Part shown: positions 19,901 through 31,925 of the stretch, piece after piece
How positions within the stretch are numbered: position 1 is the first letter of the stretch
Layout: each line of letters begins with the position of its first letter
Assembly (NCBI RefSeq): GCF_902806685.2
Contig: NC_048543.1
Coordinates: forward strand, 9,644,106 to 9,708,105
DNA length: 64,000 bases
From: Maniola hyperantus
Taxonomy: Eukaryota; Arthropoda; Insecta; Lepidoptera; Nymphalidae
Direction of reading: 5' to 3'
The notes under the pieces: model-generated
Database searches by the model: none
What the model saw: only the letters and a program-made list of their open reading frames with translations
Told to the model about the DNA's origin: nothing
Program-made: the position numbers and the translations under genes

Positions 19901-22900
19901 GCGGCGGCAGGTTCCACACGCGGATGGTGCCGTCCAGCCCGCCCGAGAAGCACTCCTCGGAGCGCGGCACGCCCATGGCGAGGCACAACACGGGCGCCGA
20001 GTGCGCGCGGAACGTGTACAGCGGCTCCACGTCGAGCCCCGCCGACTTCTTGGCGGGGACGGTGCGCTGCAGGTTCCACAGCTTGAGCGTGTGGTCCTCC
20101 GAGGCAGTCACTAGCGCCGCCTCGGTCGGGTGGAAGGCGAGCGCCCGCACCTGGAATACAAGCTTCTGTATTAGCAACTAAACAGATACACCTTTTTAAC
20201 AAATAAGCCATATTTCAAATAATAATTATTATGAGCAGAGATTCAGTCGCTGTTGCCGAACTTGGCAATGGAATCATCATCATGGGCCGACACTCACCCC
20301 GTCGAAGTGCGAGCGTAGAGTGTACTTGGCGTTCCACGTCTTTCGGAAGGACTCCTTGCTGGTGCTGGCCACGTCGTAGCCCTCCGCCTCGTTGCTGACC
20401 GTGAGCTGTGCCAGCTCGCCCAGCGCCAGCGGCTTCTCGTCCGCCTCGCCACCTCCCGCGCCCGCCACGCCGCCGTGCGGGAACTTCACTGCAAGACCCA
20501 ATCGTCAACATTTTTCGACGACCTCCTTGACACAGTGGAGAGCACTGTGGTCTTATAGGTGGGAGGTCTCGGGTTCGTTTCCCAGCAGAGGCAGTTTGGG
20601 AATTTATTATTTTTAAATAGTCGATAATATCGTACCAATTATCTTAATAAAGGTACTAAATAGTACAATTTAGGTACAATTATTTGGAAGATATTTCATC
20701 AGTTTTCCAGCACCTCACCGGCCATCCTGACGTTCACGAGAGTATCGCCTCGATTCTCTTATCCGTGGAGATGGCGCCTCCTTAGACACCATCCTCCTCT
20801 TTAAGTTGCTTGCACGTACCCTTGTACACGCCAGCAACAGACTACTGCTTTACACTTCACTCGCAAATAATTACATATAGTCTTCCTCCAAGTAAACAGA
20901 GAATTGTAAATAGTAGAACCTAATAATGTTAAGAGATAAGAAAAAATTGGATTATTAAATAGCGGGCTTCCAAAATACGTAAAATCCACGCCCTTTGTTA
21001 GTTTTAAGTGTAATAACTAATAACCATTTTAAATTATCTATTAAACTAAAAAAGTACGTCATTATGGTGTGATGTCACATTCTAGTATTTTCATAGAATA
21101 TCGCGTGCTATAAGTGCGTGTTTTGACGTTTAATAAAAAGTCACTGATTTGACTAGTTGTCAAATACCGTATTGACTTACCAGGAGGATATTCGTCACCC
21201 TGGCCGCCACCGTCAGTTTCGCTGTCCGTTAGAAGGTTCAGCTCGTTTAATACTTCCTCTGCCTCATTGTCAACTTCTTCGCCTATTGAATAAGATAAAG
21301 ATTCAATTAAACACAGTACCTTGTGAACTGTGTGTATCGAATAACAAAATGCTATGCAATGTTTTTTTTTTATATATAAAGAATATTAGCCATGTTAAAT
21401 GACTAATATTCCCCTTTCCTCTCCAACTAAGCGTCAAGCTTGTGCTAGGAGTAGGTACGACAATAGTGCAACGGGCGGCGTTTGAACCGTCGACCTTTCG
21501 GTTTTCAGTCCACTCCTTTACCAGTAGAGCTATTGAGGCGTTTGGATAGTAGCATAGTGTAACTAATTATGTTGTACACAATCCCTAAACTAAGCTAAAT
21601 TGGCAGGTCTAAATTTTAGTGCCATCCTTTTCTGCAGGGAGCATTATGAAAGGGATAGCAATACTTTTAGATCTGTCATTTTAACGCTACGTTGCGACGT
21701 GATTGAAGGACAAACCAACAAACAAATACACTTTCGCATTTATAATAAGGGTACTGATTTATTTTACATCTAATTGGAACGGCAGTGCCACTTACACTAA
21801 CTAGATAATCATTTCAATGATAAATTTAAATACAAACATAAAAAGACGCAAAATATAAAACGATAAAACATTCAAGGATTTTGAATGTACCTACGCTGAG
21901 AACATTAAATGACCTATTCATGCAATGCTCTCCGCGTACTTCAGTAACTCCCGAATCAAAGTTATAGATAAATAGATAGAAATACTTTATTGCACACAAA
22001 AAATATTACATAACATGACAAAAACAAAGAAACTAAAACTACAAAATAAGTGTATGCAAAGGCGGCCTTATTGCTCACAGCAACACTATGCACAGCAGGA
22101 CTATGTGGTGCTACGATCGTAAAGTCGGCTCATCTGCAAACATCAAAGGCGTCATCGCACTGTATGTATTTACACTGTGGAATTACCTTGTTTCCCTGTG
22201 GAATGGTGCATTTGTTTGGCATCTAAGTCATCAATCTCGTCCATGTCCATTTCCTGATTAGCAAGGAATTCGAAATTCGCGAACACTGCCGCAGTCTCCT
22301 GCACGGAGAGGCCCTCCTCGTTGTAGCCTCCTCCTTGCGGCACACCCCCTTTCCGCTGCTCTTTACCTAAAAGAAATATTACAATGAGCACACAGAAACC
22401 GAATACTTTTTAATCCTGTCGTTTTTTTTGCATTTCGTTTAACTTAATTTATATAATTAATATGAATTAATCTATATAATAAATAATGAATCGCCGAAAT
22501 GTAGGCACGCGAATTACTTCCTAAGGACTGCACCAAATTTGTTAATTCTTTTTTTGTTGTGTTTATAATTAACAGAACAAGGTTTGTATGAGAGAAATTT
22601 TTTGGAGCTAGATAAGGGAAAGTGGGAAACGATGGGGGAGATAGGGAGAGATATGGTAAATGAGGAAAGAGATGGGTAAAGGTGGGGGAGGTCCAGGGGA
22701 AGGTCGGGAAAGATGGGGGAGTATGGGGAGGTCCCACCACCTTCGCCTATCTATACCCACCGGGAGGTGGGCTCTGTTTGATAGGCGAAGGTGGTGAGAG
22801 GCGGGGGAGTTCGAAGGAAGGTGGGGGGGGAGATCGGGGAGTTGGCGGAGGTTGTACCGGTTATTATTAGTAATTGTGCCTTTTTTTTAGTAAATGTAAT

Positions 22901-25900
22901 AAAGCAATACCTACTTTATATGCCAAAATCCAAAGATAGTTTTGAACATAAATATTTATACACAATATGCCCGGCCTGATTAAAAAATGTAAATGTTAAA
23001 ATGAAAATGATGATATGGCGCTGCTTTTCCAGGCAGTATAACGTCTGCCGGGTCTGCTAGTAATATAGTTTTTAGAATAAACATACCATAGTCATACATC
23101 TTGCGACTTAGTGCAGTGTTCATTGAATAGTGTTGCTGTTTGTCACAGTTTCTGTAACTAGGGTCTTCAGCCTGTTCATCATTATTTAATCCCAATAATG
23201 TTCTAACTTTGTTCGAACGTACATCAAGTATAGTATCTGTATATCCTATTTCCTGTTAAAAAATAAAAATCACTTAATACAAATTTTAGTCTGCAAATAA
23301 AATCATTAAGTAAACTAATATGTTATTCTTTCCTTCATCACCAAGTCTCATATTGAATTCATTAATTAGTATTAAAACAGAATGTAACCTTGTCTAATTA
23401 AATAGACAATACATCATAATTGTTTGCAATAGTAATAATATTAAGGAAAGTATATATATATTTTTTCATTTGGCTATAGGTTGCTGGTATCTTGCCATAG
23501 TGGTGTACTGAAATTAACTATTTGTAATATTATGTAAAAGTGTATCAGTCTGTTGCCTTTTTGAGTTACAACTGACAATCACTCAATTGTTCTAACAAAA
23601 TTTGGTACAACCTCAATCCATGCTGAAGAAATTAATCTATTGTTTAATTTAGAAATAATTATTATCTATATTATAAATGTGAGAGTGTGTCTGTTTGTCT
23701 GTCTGCTAAAAACTTTTACAGCCCATACTTTGCGACCTAGGCTAATTTTTATCCTGGAAAATCAAAGAGTTCTCACAAGATTTTTAAGGCCCATCTATTC
23801 ATCTAATTTTGACCTTATAGGGATAGCTTGTATCCCAGAGGCTAATTTTTATACTGGAAAATCAAAGAGTTAAAGCTTGTGCAAAATATACCTGTAGGTA
23901 TTGTTTAATGAGTTGGCGCCCCTGTTTCCATTGAGCTCGTTCCGCAGGCTCTGGTTCCAGCGGCGGCTCCTCAGGCGGAGGGCGCATATCGCCCTGCTGA
24001 AGCTCTACACCATACTTCAGTTTGTGAAACTTTGCTCTTTCTTGTTTTAACGCATACTCAAGCATTTTAATCCGCCTTATAAGATCATTCTTTAGATTCT
24101 CTTGGCCCTTCCTCTCACCCTGTAGGAAGGCGATCCGCGCCTAAGAAGAAATAATGTCTTTTTAATTTAATTTGTGTCCATATAGTTTCACCTGTGGGCA
24201 CCTAAGGGCCAAATTTACTATGGCCACCAAGCATTTCCCTTTAGCACCAAGATAAAATGCATCCTGGAGGATATTTTCATAACAGGTAAATTTCATCCCA
24301 GAAAGGCTGGTTTTCTTACAAAAAATAAACAGTTTTAACTGACATTTAACTGACACATTGTATGGGACAGATGGGTTTAGTGACTGTTTAACAACACTGA
24401 TAGGACTTACTTTAGTTTTTGTAATAACACCATTATGAGTTCCCATAGGATTTTTATAAACATAAATCCATGCTAAAGAACAACTTCAGGACATCAGCTA
24501 GATTTTAATTAAAAAATTAATTCCAACAGCAAAACTACAGTAAAAGTTAAATTTTTATAAATGAAGCTATTGTTTGCAATCTTTTATATGGAGTACAGAA
24601 TGATACAAATTGTACAATGTAGCATCTGAAACACTTTTTATTATTAATTAACCATTTTATCAAGAATGCTAGATATACAGACAAAAATATTTATTTGATT
24701 GATAAAGCTCCCTTGATTATATTTGTCGGCTTAATCTTATTCATATATTACACAAGCTTATGCTCGTGAGTACACAAATTTCAAACCATTATTTCACCCC
24801 CTTAGGGGTTGAATTTTCAAAAATCCTTTTTTAGCATTCGCTAAAAAATTGTCCTATGTCATAATTGCTATTTGCATGCCAAATTTCAGTCCGAACCATC
24901 CAGTAGTTTAAGCTGTGTGTTGATAGATCAGTCAGTCAGTCACCTTTTTCTTTTATATACTTAGATTATATACATTTGTATAGTAATACAATGTAGTATT
25001 CTGTTCGATAGTTTTTTTATTATAGAATTGAAATAGTAGTTTTTTATTACAAACTTTAACAAAGCACTTTCAAATTGTCAAGCTGTTACTTTTGGACAAA
25101 ATAGGTATTAATACTGTCCTTGTTTTCTGGAAATTCAATGTTTTAACTTAAATTTATCAATAATATGCAACAAATATGCAAGTAGTGTCATCAAACTGCA
25201 ATCCAATAACTACTTTTTATTAGTGTGCTTACTGAACTGAAACATGAATGGCCTCTAAGTATTTGCATGAAATATTATTTACTGACTTACTTATGTACTC
25301 ATTTTAATTTGTAAATTGATACCTCCTATTCTACATCAATTGACATAGGTATGAATAAAATTTTGATATAATTATGCCCTTCAATTAACACTTTCATTCA
25401 TCAGTGCTAATTTAACTGCACACAAATCTAAACCAAAATTAACGATAACTTAAATCCATGTATATCATACAGTTCTGCAAAGTAACATCTCCTTCTATCC
25501 AACAGTTGTAAATCACAGTTGTGCTGCTGGGAACAGGAACAATGTAGAACGTATAGAATACTGTTAGACTTAACAATTTAGTTTTGTTTAAAAATTTGGG
25601 TACTAATGACCTGTTACCATTATCAGCCGTTATTATATTGTCTTTTGAAAGTTCACTTGTTTTCAATTTCTTTCAGCTATGGTCTTAAGGTATACCATGA
25701 GAAAGTCCATAAAAACTTTAATAATACTTATAATATTATTTGTTTCTATAATTTTGGAGGTATCTCTGTCAGAGAGATTTTATATTTCCTAAACTGAAAT
25801 AAGATTTGCTTAGATTCATTTTTGCCTCTTAGGTCTTTAAACTTAATATTAGAATTAGAATAAATTATAATAAAAAGACAATTTGTGCAAGTCATTTATC

Positions 25901-26359
25901 AGTGTTGTTAATGAAGAAACCCAATAAGAAAACAACAGCACATAAAAACAGATTGAACATTTTACAACGTAAAATAACATTTGCACCTTGTGCACCTAAA
26001 CAAAATTAGGAAGTCTGAATGAATTGTCAGTGAAGCGAATTACGTGGGTGTTACGAAAGAAATAAACGTAGCAAGAGAGAGTCAACAGAATAAGAAACTA
26101 GTATCACAAAGTAAAATCGATACCATTATAAAAATAATACCTCAAACTCTGCTCTGTCCACCTCCCATTGTGATCTCTCCAGTTCGAATCTCGCCCATTC
26201 GTGTTGGATAAAATGCAAAACGCCCGGTATTGAATACTGGACACTTTGACTAGATTCTTCATTTTGTTTGTTATTTACACTAACTCCTATCTGAGATCCC
26301 ACTTGCCCTCCGTTATGATGAGATACGGAGCTATCATCCATGGCTGTGGGGATTTTCAT
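16904..26359 (-). CDS. Cka: Striatin (STRIPAK scaffold), complete nine-exon gene
   Basis: Coding exons in order on the reverse strand are 26141-26359, 23892-24140, 23087-23252, 22187-22366, 21181-21282, 20298-20488, 19860-20150, 19345-19602 and 16904-17278, giving 676 residues with all phases matched. Striatin (Drosophila Cka) is the B'''-type PP2A subunit that scaffolds STRIPAK kinases and phosphatases. The N terminus has the caveolin-binding/coiled-coil stretch (HFIQHEWARFELERSQW, residues ~49-65). Next come an acidic middle and the striatin signature LGELAQLTVSNEAEGY. At least six WD40 blades from ~360 to the end show DHTLKLWNL, DGTIRVWNL, DGTARLW, DRHIRFWD and DCSVRLWNL. It ends SAGADGLAKVFV as in other striatins. 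A downstream ATG in strong context (GCCATGG, 26339-26341) is an alternative start. WD40 exons are very GC-rich and introns AT-rich. Confidence 0.95.
17351..17489. mobile_element. Foldback MITE in the last striatin intron
   Basis: The ends CTTAGGGCGTTAGTGCACTC and GAGTGCACAAATGCCCTAAG are inverted copies. The inside also pairs (CGTATT/AATACG words). It lies about 70 bp upstream of the last-exon acceptor on the transcribed strand. Confidence 0.7.
17676..18133. repeat. Near-perfect 458-bp palindrome
   Basis: Two arms of about 220 bp, starting ACAATAGGCTACTTGACAAT and ending ATTGTCAAGTAGCCTATTGT, are inverted copies that differ by only a few bases. A loop of about 12 bp sits at 17898-17909. It lies in the last striatin intron and abuts the poly(A)-like end of a truncated LINE. 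Confidence 0.9.
18140..18940 (-). mobile_element. 5'-truncated non-LTR retrotransposon (RT fragment)
   Basis: On the reverse strand an open frame of about 250 codons begins within reverse transcriptase. It shows LFNLYVNELI, the catalytic box NLSYADDIVLLAP, and the thumb LTHVQQFKYLGHYI. It then runs to the ORF end and an A/T-rich tail (18140-18175). Upstream RT and endonuclease domains are missing. Orientation is the same as striatin. Short direct repeats (AAATACACAATATGGAT at 18948 and 18979) lie at its truncated end. Confidence 0.8.
20521..20600 (+). repeat. tRNA-derived SINE fragment in striatin intron
   Basis: An A-box-like ACAGTGGAGAGCACTGTGGT is followed by a B-box GGTCTCGGGTTCGTTTCCC. 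Intronic, no closed tRNA fold. Confidence 0.5.
21411..21545 (-). repeat. tRNA-derived SINE in striatin intron
   Basis: On the reverse strand it reads CTCAATAGCTCTACTGGTAA, then GGTCGACGGTTCAAACGCC, as A and B boxes. A related body (CTCTAACTAAACGTAAATCT, GTGCTAGGAGTGGGTACAAC) recurs at 50738-50795. Confidence 0.6.
21566..21692. mobile_element. Foldback MITE, TACACAATCTCTAAACTAA family (worn copy)
   Basis: It shares TTGTACACAATCCCTAAACT and ATTATGAAAGGGATAGCAAT with copies at 47883-48036, 50566-50675 and 56966-57104. The right arm is decayed. Confidence 0.6.
24142..26140 (-). other. First coding intron of striatin
   Basis: A 2-kb AT-rich intron. It contains a repeat of the CACCCCCTTAGGGGTTGAAT family at about 24750-24970. 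I see no gene inside. Confidence 0.6.
24750..24970 (+). repeat. Interspersed repeat, CCCTTAGGGGTTGAATTTTC family
   Basis: Blocks TTTCACCCCCTTAGGGGTTG, GCATGCCAAATTTCAGTCCG, AGTAGTTTAAGCTGTGTGTT and GATAGATCAGTCAGTCAGTC. Other copies are at 48480-48690 (-) and 62700-62945 (+). Confidence 0.75.
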
Positions 26360-27715
26360 GACATGGCCACCATTACCGTAATTGTCACAGACTTATTAAG
26401 AACTAACATGAACTATGGTAAATCAAACACTAAAATATCATTTTTTCTAAAATCTAACTAGTTTTCACGACGGTGACACCATTTAAAACACTTTTAAACG
26501 AAGTATTCATGAATGAGAAAAATTATTGCATGATGGAATACAAAAGTCGAAACGACGTCCGTCCGCAGAACCACAGACCAAGCACAGACCAGTAAATTTT
26601 ACTTCTTTTTTAAAATCTTTCAATCAAAAAATATGTTGCCATGTCACCAATATTTCAAGTGCTTTTGTTTGTAGTTATTACAGCTTAATTAAGCTAGTAC
26701 TTAGTATAAAAGGAAACACATTTTAATTAATTCAAATCAATTTATTGAGTAAAAAGAAGATAGGCAAACAGTTTGTTGGTTCTACTTCTCACCGCTTCAA
26801 ATGTAGGTAGATAAGAAATGTGACTTGTTTTAGGATCGTCTTTATACGTGAAACAATCGCACAACAGACGGAAACGTTTAAGTGCGGAAACCAGCCCAGA
26901 ATGAAGAAAGAAAGAATATACGTGAAACAAATCAGATCTAAGTTGAGATCAGCTGGCATATTATAGCTGCTCGATACTCTCTAGGATAGGATTTCCACAC
27001 GCCACGGTCTTGCGCCAACATCATCCGACTCCCTGCGACTCTCTTTACAATCTGTTAAAAAAAACAAGTAATAAAATTAAAAAGCTATAAGACTCACGAT
27101 GAACCACAGTGGCCCTGGTAAGTTCTATTTTCCTCATTACTGACCAAAAATAGATGCATTTGACTATTCAAAAGTAAGAACTTCTAAAAGTTTATAATTA
27201 AATAAAAAATTATCCTCAATAACAGTCTTTACCTAACTACTTACCTACTCTTGCAACGTGACATTGAGGAGTTGGATTCGTGATTAGTTGTTACAAAGTT
27301 TATACCTACCTGGCAGCCAGCCTGGGTAGCCTAGTATCTATTCACAATCAGCAGACCCAAGGCTTCTAAGGTAGATAAAGTTCGACTCGTTTTGGTTTCA
27401 CTATTAGCCAGCTCTTGACGTGGTTTTAGTTTCTTTATAACCTGAAATAAAATTTTATTTGTCATGCTTTTAAACATGCAAAAATCCTTATGATCGTCAT
27501 AAGGATTTTAGCATTTTTAACAAAAAATTTAAAAAAAACTGTAAAACATAAGAAATAATTTACTTCCTCAAAACTGCAAATAAATAGTTGGTCTCTTTTT
27601 GTTTAACTATGGTCAAATCAAGAAAATTGCAATGTGCTACTTATCTAGTAGTAGACACCTACTGGCTACCTACATACAATTTGAAAGTGCTTAGTGTACT
27701 GGTTGATAGTACCTA
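26360..27715. other. Spacer upstream of striatin
   Basis: It should hold the striatin promoter and 5' UTR. Apart from a LINE scrap at about 26990-27060, I see no recognisable gene. The 62-codon reverse-strand ORF at 26742-26930 resembles nothing known to me. Confidence 0.5.
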
Positions 27716-27885
27716 TGTTAGAATAAATACTTCTTCGTAAGTATTAGGTTTATTTATAAGCTCAATAATAAATGTCATTCTCTTTTGTTTGCTGTTCACA
27801 TCAACATGTCAACTAAATAAAAACTGACGAAGAATATCCTTACGTATTTTCTTTTAACAATTGGTAGTTGAATCAACTACCAACA
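27716..27885 (+). repeat. 5' LTR of the copia element
   Basis: 170 bp, starts TG, ends CA. Contains an AATAAATGTCATTC stretch and an ACTAAATAAAAACTG stretch that may serve as poly(A) signals. Followed by the primer-binding site. Confidence 0.95.
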
Positions 27886-27929
27886 GGTTATGGGTCATAG
27901 CATAGCATACAGTATCTAAGGAAATCGTG

Positions 27930-30900
27930 ATGGAAACGAGAGATGTTGAGAGATCGCAAAGTTACCATATGTCAGGTCTTCCAAGTATGGAAAAATTGGA
28001 CGGTAGTACGAATTATGGAACATGGAAGTTCCAAATGGAACTACATCTAATTCATGAAGACCTTTGGGAATACACAGCGACAACACCAAGTGCTACCGAT
28101 GTACAAGGTATTAAAAAGGATCAGAAGGCTAGAGCAAAAATCTGCTTAACGCTAAAACCACACTGCTTAATTCACGTTCGCCAATCAAAAACGGCAAAGG
28201 AGTGCTGGGATGCCTTGTGCTCAACTTTCGAAGATCGAGGCGTAAATAATCGATGCTATTTACTGGGCAAACTGGTTAGTCAGAAACTCAGTATGTACGA
28301 ATCTTCACAAAAATATGTAACTGAGATCATGAGTATCGCTCAAAAACTGAATGATATAGGAAAAGAGCTGGACGACGAGTTGTTAGCAGCGCTCATGTTA
28401 CAAGGTTTAGGAGAAAAATACGCACCTCTACGAATGGCAATGGAAAACAGTAATATAGTACTAACTACTGATTACGTAAAAATGAAGCTTCTACAATTGG
28501 AGAAGAAGGAGCAAGGCGACAATGAGGAGCCGTCTACGAGTGCCTTAGTTTCTACGAAAACCAATTTTTCGAAAAACAGAAACAAACAACAACAGAAAAT
28601 ACTGAAATGTTTCATTTGTAAAGGACACCACAAAGCAATAAATTGTCCATCTAACCCATCGAAGAAGAAGACGAACAATAATGGTCATCAAGTCAATTTC
28701 ACTGCATTATCTACTACAGAGAGTTCAAGCAAAGGAGAGTGGATCCTTGATTCGGGCGCGTCATCTCACATGACTTGTCGCAAGGATTGGTTTAGAAACT
28801 ATGTAGAGCTAGAGAAGCCTGTACAAGTTACATGCGCGAACGGGAGTAGAATAAATGGAGAAGGTCGTGGTGATGTATGTTCGACTAGAGAGTTAGAGTT
28901 TACGGTGAGTGAAGCTTTGTATGTACCCGATTTAACTGTGAACTTATTGAGTGTAAGTACGTTAGTTAATCGAGGTATTGTAGTAGTATTTTCAAAGAGA
29001 GGTTGTGAGATGTATACAGAGAATGATTGTGAGATAAAAGGTTCTGGAAAAAAGATGTGCGAGGAAGAGAGAGGGATCTATAAATTTAGATCAAAACCTT
29101 GTACATATAACTCGTATGTTTCAGCTTTGAACACAATTGCTGATAATAGTTTTAGATTATGGCATCAGAGACTCGGTCATCTAAGTTTCAACTATATGAA
29201 GATATTGAGAGACGAAATGGCTGAAGGTATTAACTTTAAGGATCCCGAAGAAGTACAATGCGTTTCGTGTCTGAAAGGTAAGCAGACTAAGCTACCTTTT
29301 CCAAAGAAGAAGGCGAAGCGAGCTACTGAAATTCTTGAGTTAGTACATAGTGATGTTTGTGGACCTATAGAAACTCCGTCATTCTCAGGCAAACGATATT
29401 TTATTACTTTTATTGATGATAAAACAAGAAAAACCTTCGTTTATTTTTTAAGAGAAAAAAGTGAAGTTTTTTCTGTCTTGGTTGAGTTTAAGATTTTAGC
29501 TGAATCACAAACTGGCAGAAAGCTTAAAATTATTAGAACCGACAACGGGACCGAGTATGTCAATAAAAGAGTTAGTGAGTTTTTAAAACAAAATGGTATT
29601 GTTCATCAGCTAACTGTGGACTATACACCAGCTCAAAATGGAGTGAGCGAGAGAGCCAATCGAACGATTGTGGAACGAGCAAGAAGTATGCTTGCTGAAG
29701 CAAACTTACCAAAAGTGTATTGGGCGGAAGCTGTTCAAACGTCTGTTTTTCTGAAAAACAGATCACCTACACTGGCGGTTAAAGGAAAGACTCCAGAAGA
29801 AGCCTGGACTGGAAGGAAAATAAATTTGAGTTTTCTGCGTATTTTTGGGAGCAAAGCATACATGCACATTCCAGATGAAAAGAGGAAAAAGCTTGATCCG
29901 AAAAGTTTGGAACTAGTTTTTGTAGGTTACTTCGAAACAACAAAGGGTTATCGTTTATTAGACCCGAAAACTCATAAGGTATACAAATCTAGAGATGTTG
30001 TATTCTTCGAAAACTCTAAAGATATCGACACATCTAAAAATGAGGAGAGAGTAGTTGAGGAAGTAATAATACCTCTAGGGAATATAGAAGAACCGGATGT
30101 GCAAGATATACCCACAATACCAGAAATACCAATTAGTTCAGAAGTTATTCAGATGGAGAATGATATAGAGACGAGAGAAGAACCTGGATCTGGGGTTATA
30201 GAGAGTAATCCAGAAACAGAAATGGAGAACGTTGATGAAGGTAGGAGATATCCTTTAAGAGAACGTACACCTACAGTGTTCAAAGATTGTATTCTATATC
30301 ATACAGTAGCAGTAGCTAGAGATGAGCCACTGACTATAGAAGAAGCCTTGTCTAGAGAAGACAGTCACATGTGGAGAGCTGCAATTCAGGAGGAGTTGAA
30401 GGCTTTAAAAAAGAATAACACGTGGACTTTGGTGAAGCCACCTGAGAGAAAATGCAACATAGTAGATTCTAAATGGTTATTTAGAATTAAAGAAGAGGCG
30501 GGAGGAAAAAGATATAAAGCTCGCTTAGTTGCAAGAGGCTTCAGTCAGAGAAGAGGCATTGATTACTTCGAAACTTTTGCGCCCGTGGTCAGGCACAGTT
30601 CGTTAAGGTTACTAATAGCTTTGACAGCTAAACTAGGACTTCATATAGATCAAATGGATGTGAAAACGGCGTTCTTAAATGGACATCTTGAAGAGGAAGT
30701 ATATATGAACCAACCTAAAGGCTTTGAAGAGCAAGGAGATTACATCTGTCGTCTGAACAGGGCATTATATGGTTTAAAGCAAGCTCCTAGAGCATGGAAC
30801 AAAAGACTCAATGAGACGTTAGAAAAACTTGGCTTTCATAGATCCAAAAATGAATCATGTGTTTATTACAGAGGTGACAAGCAAAAAATTATCATACTTG

Positions 30901-31856
30901 CAGTGTATGTAGATGACATACTTATTTTTTGGAATGAAGAGCAAGAAATGAAGAAGGTTAAAGAAGAGCTAACGTTGAATTTCGAAATGAAAGATTTGGG
31001 AAGCGCTAAACTTATGCTTGGAATTAACATAACACAGGAGAAAGATGGGATAAGTCTTGACCAAGAAGATTACATAGGCAAGTTATTACATGCATATGGA
31101 ATGGAAGCTGCTAAACCAGTGACCACACCTTCGGTTCAAGGGCAGAGGTTAGAGAAACCTGGACCCGATCATGTATCACCTAATGTACCTTATCAAGCAT
31201 TAATTGGCTCACTTTTGTATGTTGCCGTGTGCACGAGGCCAGACATAGCACATACAGTGAATAGTCTGAGTCAGTTTAACGAGTGTTATGATGATTGCCA
31301 TTGGATAGCATTGAAAAGAGTTCTCCGATATCTAAAAGGAACCAAATCGTTAAAACTTAAGTACTCTAGAGAAGCAGTACAGAGAGAATGGATTGTGGGA
31401 TACGCAGATGCCGACCACGCCGGAGACCGAGATCGCAGGTCATACTCGGGATCAGTTTTTCTGTGCCAAGGAGGAGCTATATGCTGGAATAGTCAGAAGC
31501 AGAAAACAATAGCATTATCTACTGCAGAGGCAGAGTATGTGTCATTGTCGGAGGCTGCTAAAGAGGCTGTATTTCTTCGACGGTTCATGGCTGAACTAAC
31601 ACGGAAACCTTGTGAAGCGATAACTCTATACACTGATAGTCAGTCAGCTATGGCTATCGCACAAAACCCTGTACACCATCAACGTACTAAGCATATAGAT
31701 GTACGATATCAGTTTATTCGAGAAGCAATAGAAAATGGTGAGATTTCTCTGATATATAAAGAAACCTCACGTATGGTTGCAGATGTGTTAACGAAAGGAT
31801 TGATGAGAGGTAAATTTGAATGGTGTGTAAGAGGAATGGGATTAGATGATGCATGA
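27930..31856 (+). CDS. Copia Gag-Pol polyprotein, intact
   Basis: One frame of 1308 residues from the ATG at 27930; the GTG at 27927 just before it is not needed. Domains run in copia order. Gag carries a GSTNYGTWKFQM start and a CCHC knuckle CFICKGHHKAINC (~230). The protease has ILDSGASSHMT (~275). The integrase has WHQRLGHLS, HSDVCGP, TDNGTEY and NGVSERANRT (~410-600). The reverse transcriptase has FETFAPVV, MDVKTAFLNG, LYGLKQAPRAW and the catalytic YVDDILI. RNase H has DADHAGD, STAEAEY and YTDSQSA. Integrase before RT is diagnostic of Ty1/copia. No stops or frameshifts are seen. It is not a host gene. Confidence 0.97.
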   Translation: METRDVERSQSYHMSGLPSMEKLDGSTNYGTWKFQMELHLIHEDLWEYTATTPSATDVQGIKKDQKARAKICLTLKPHCLIHVRQSKTAKECWDALCSTFEDRGVNNRCYLLGKLVSQKLSMYESSQKYVTEIMSIAQKLNDIGKELDDELLAALMLQGLGEKYAPLRMAMENSNIVLTTDYVKMKLLQLEKKEQGDNEEPSTSALVSTKTNFSKNRNKQQQKILKCFICKGHHKAINCPSNPSKKKTNNNGHQVNFTALSTTESSSKGEWILDSGASSHMTCRKDWFRNYVELEKPVQVTCANGSRINGEGRGDVCSTRELEFTVSEALYVPDLTVNLLSVSTLVNRGIVVVFSKRGCEMYTENDCEIKGSGKKMCEEERGIYKFRSKPCTYNSYVSALNTIADNSFRLWHQRLGHLSFNYMKILRDEMAEGINFKDPEEVQCVSCLKGKQTKLPFPKKKAKRATEILELVHSDVCGPIETPSFSGKRYFITFIDDKTRKTFVYFLREKSEVFSVLVEFKILAESQTGRKLKIIRTDNGTEYVNKRVSEFLKQNGIVHQLTVDYTPAQNGVSERANRTIVERARSMLAEANLPKVYWAEAVQTSVFLKNRSPTLAVKGKTPEEAWTGRKINLSFLRIFGSKAYMHIPDEKRKKLDPKSLELVFVGYFETTKGYRLLDPKTHKVYKSRDVVFFENSKDIDTSKNEERVVEEVIIPLGNIEEPDVQDIPTIPEIPISSEVIQMENDIETREEPGSGVIESNPETEMENVDEGRRYPLRERTPTVFKDCILYHTVAVARDEPLTIEEALSREDSHMWRAAIQEELKALKKNNTWTLVKPPERKCNIVDSKWLFRIKEEAGGKRYKARLVARGFSQRRGIDYFETFAPVVRHSSLRLLIALTAKLGLHIDQMDVKTAFLNGHLEEEVYMNQPKGFEEQGDYICRLNRALYGLKQAPRAWNKRLNETLEKLGFHRSKNESCVYYRGDKQKIIILAVYVDDILIFWNEEQEMKKVKEELTLNFEMKDLGSAKLMLGINITQEKDGISLDQEDYIGKLLHAYGMEAAKPVTTPSVQGQRLEKPGPDHVSPNVPYQALIGSLLYVAVCTRPDIAHTVNSLSQFNECYDDCHWIALKRVLRYLKGTKSLKLKYSREAVQREWIVGYADADHAGDRDRRSYSGSVFLCQGGAICWNSQKQKTIALSTAEAEYVSLSEAAKEAVFLRRFMAELTRKPCEAITLYTDSQSAMAIAQNPVHHQRTKHIDVRYQFIREAIENGEISLIYKETSRMVADVLTKGLMRGKFEWCVRGMGLDDA

Positions 31857-31925
31857 GTATAGAGTGCAAATGTGTGATAGTAAATTAGAATGAGTAAGTG
31901 ACGAGCTTATGAATATAAGGAGGAG

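Noticed and set aside
19213..20616. Arg/Ala-rich ORFs opposite striatin exons 6-8
   Set aside because: Shadows of GC-rich exons. No family features.
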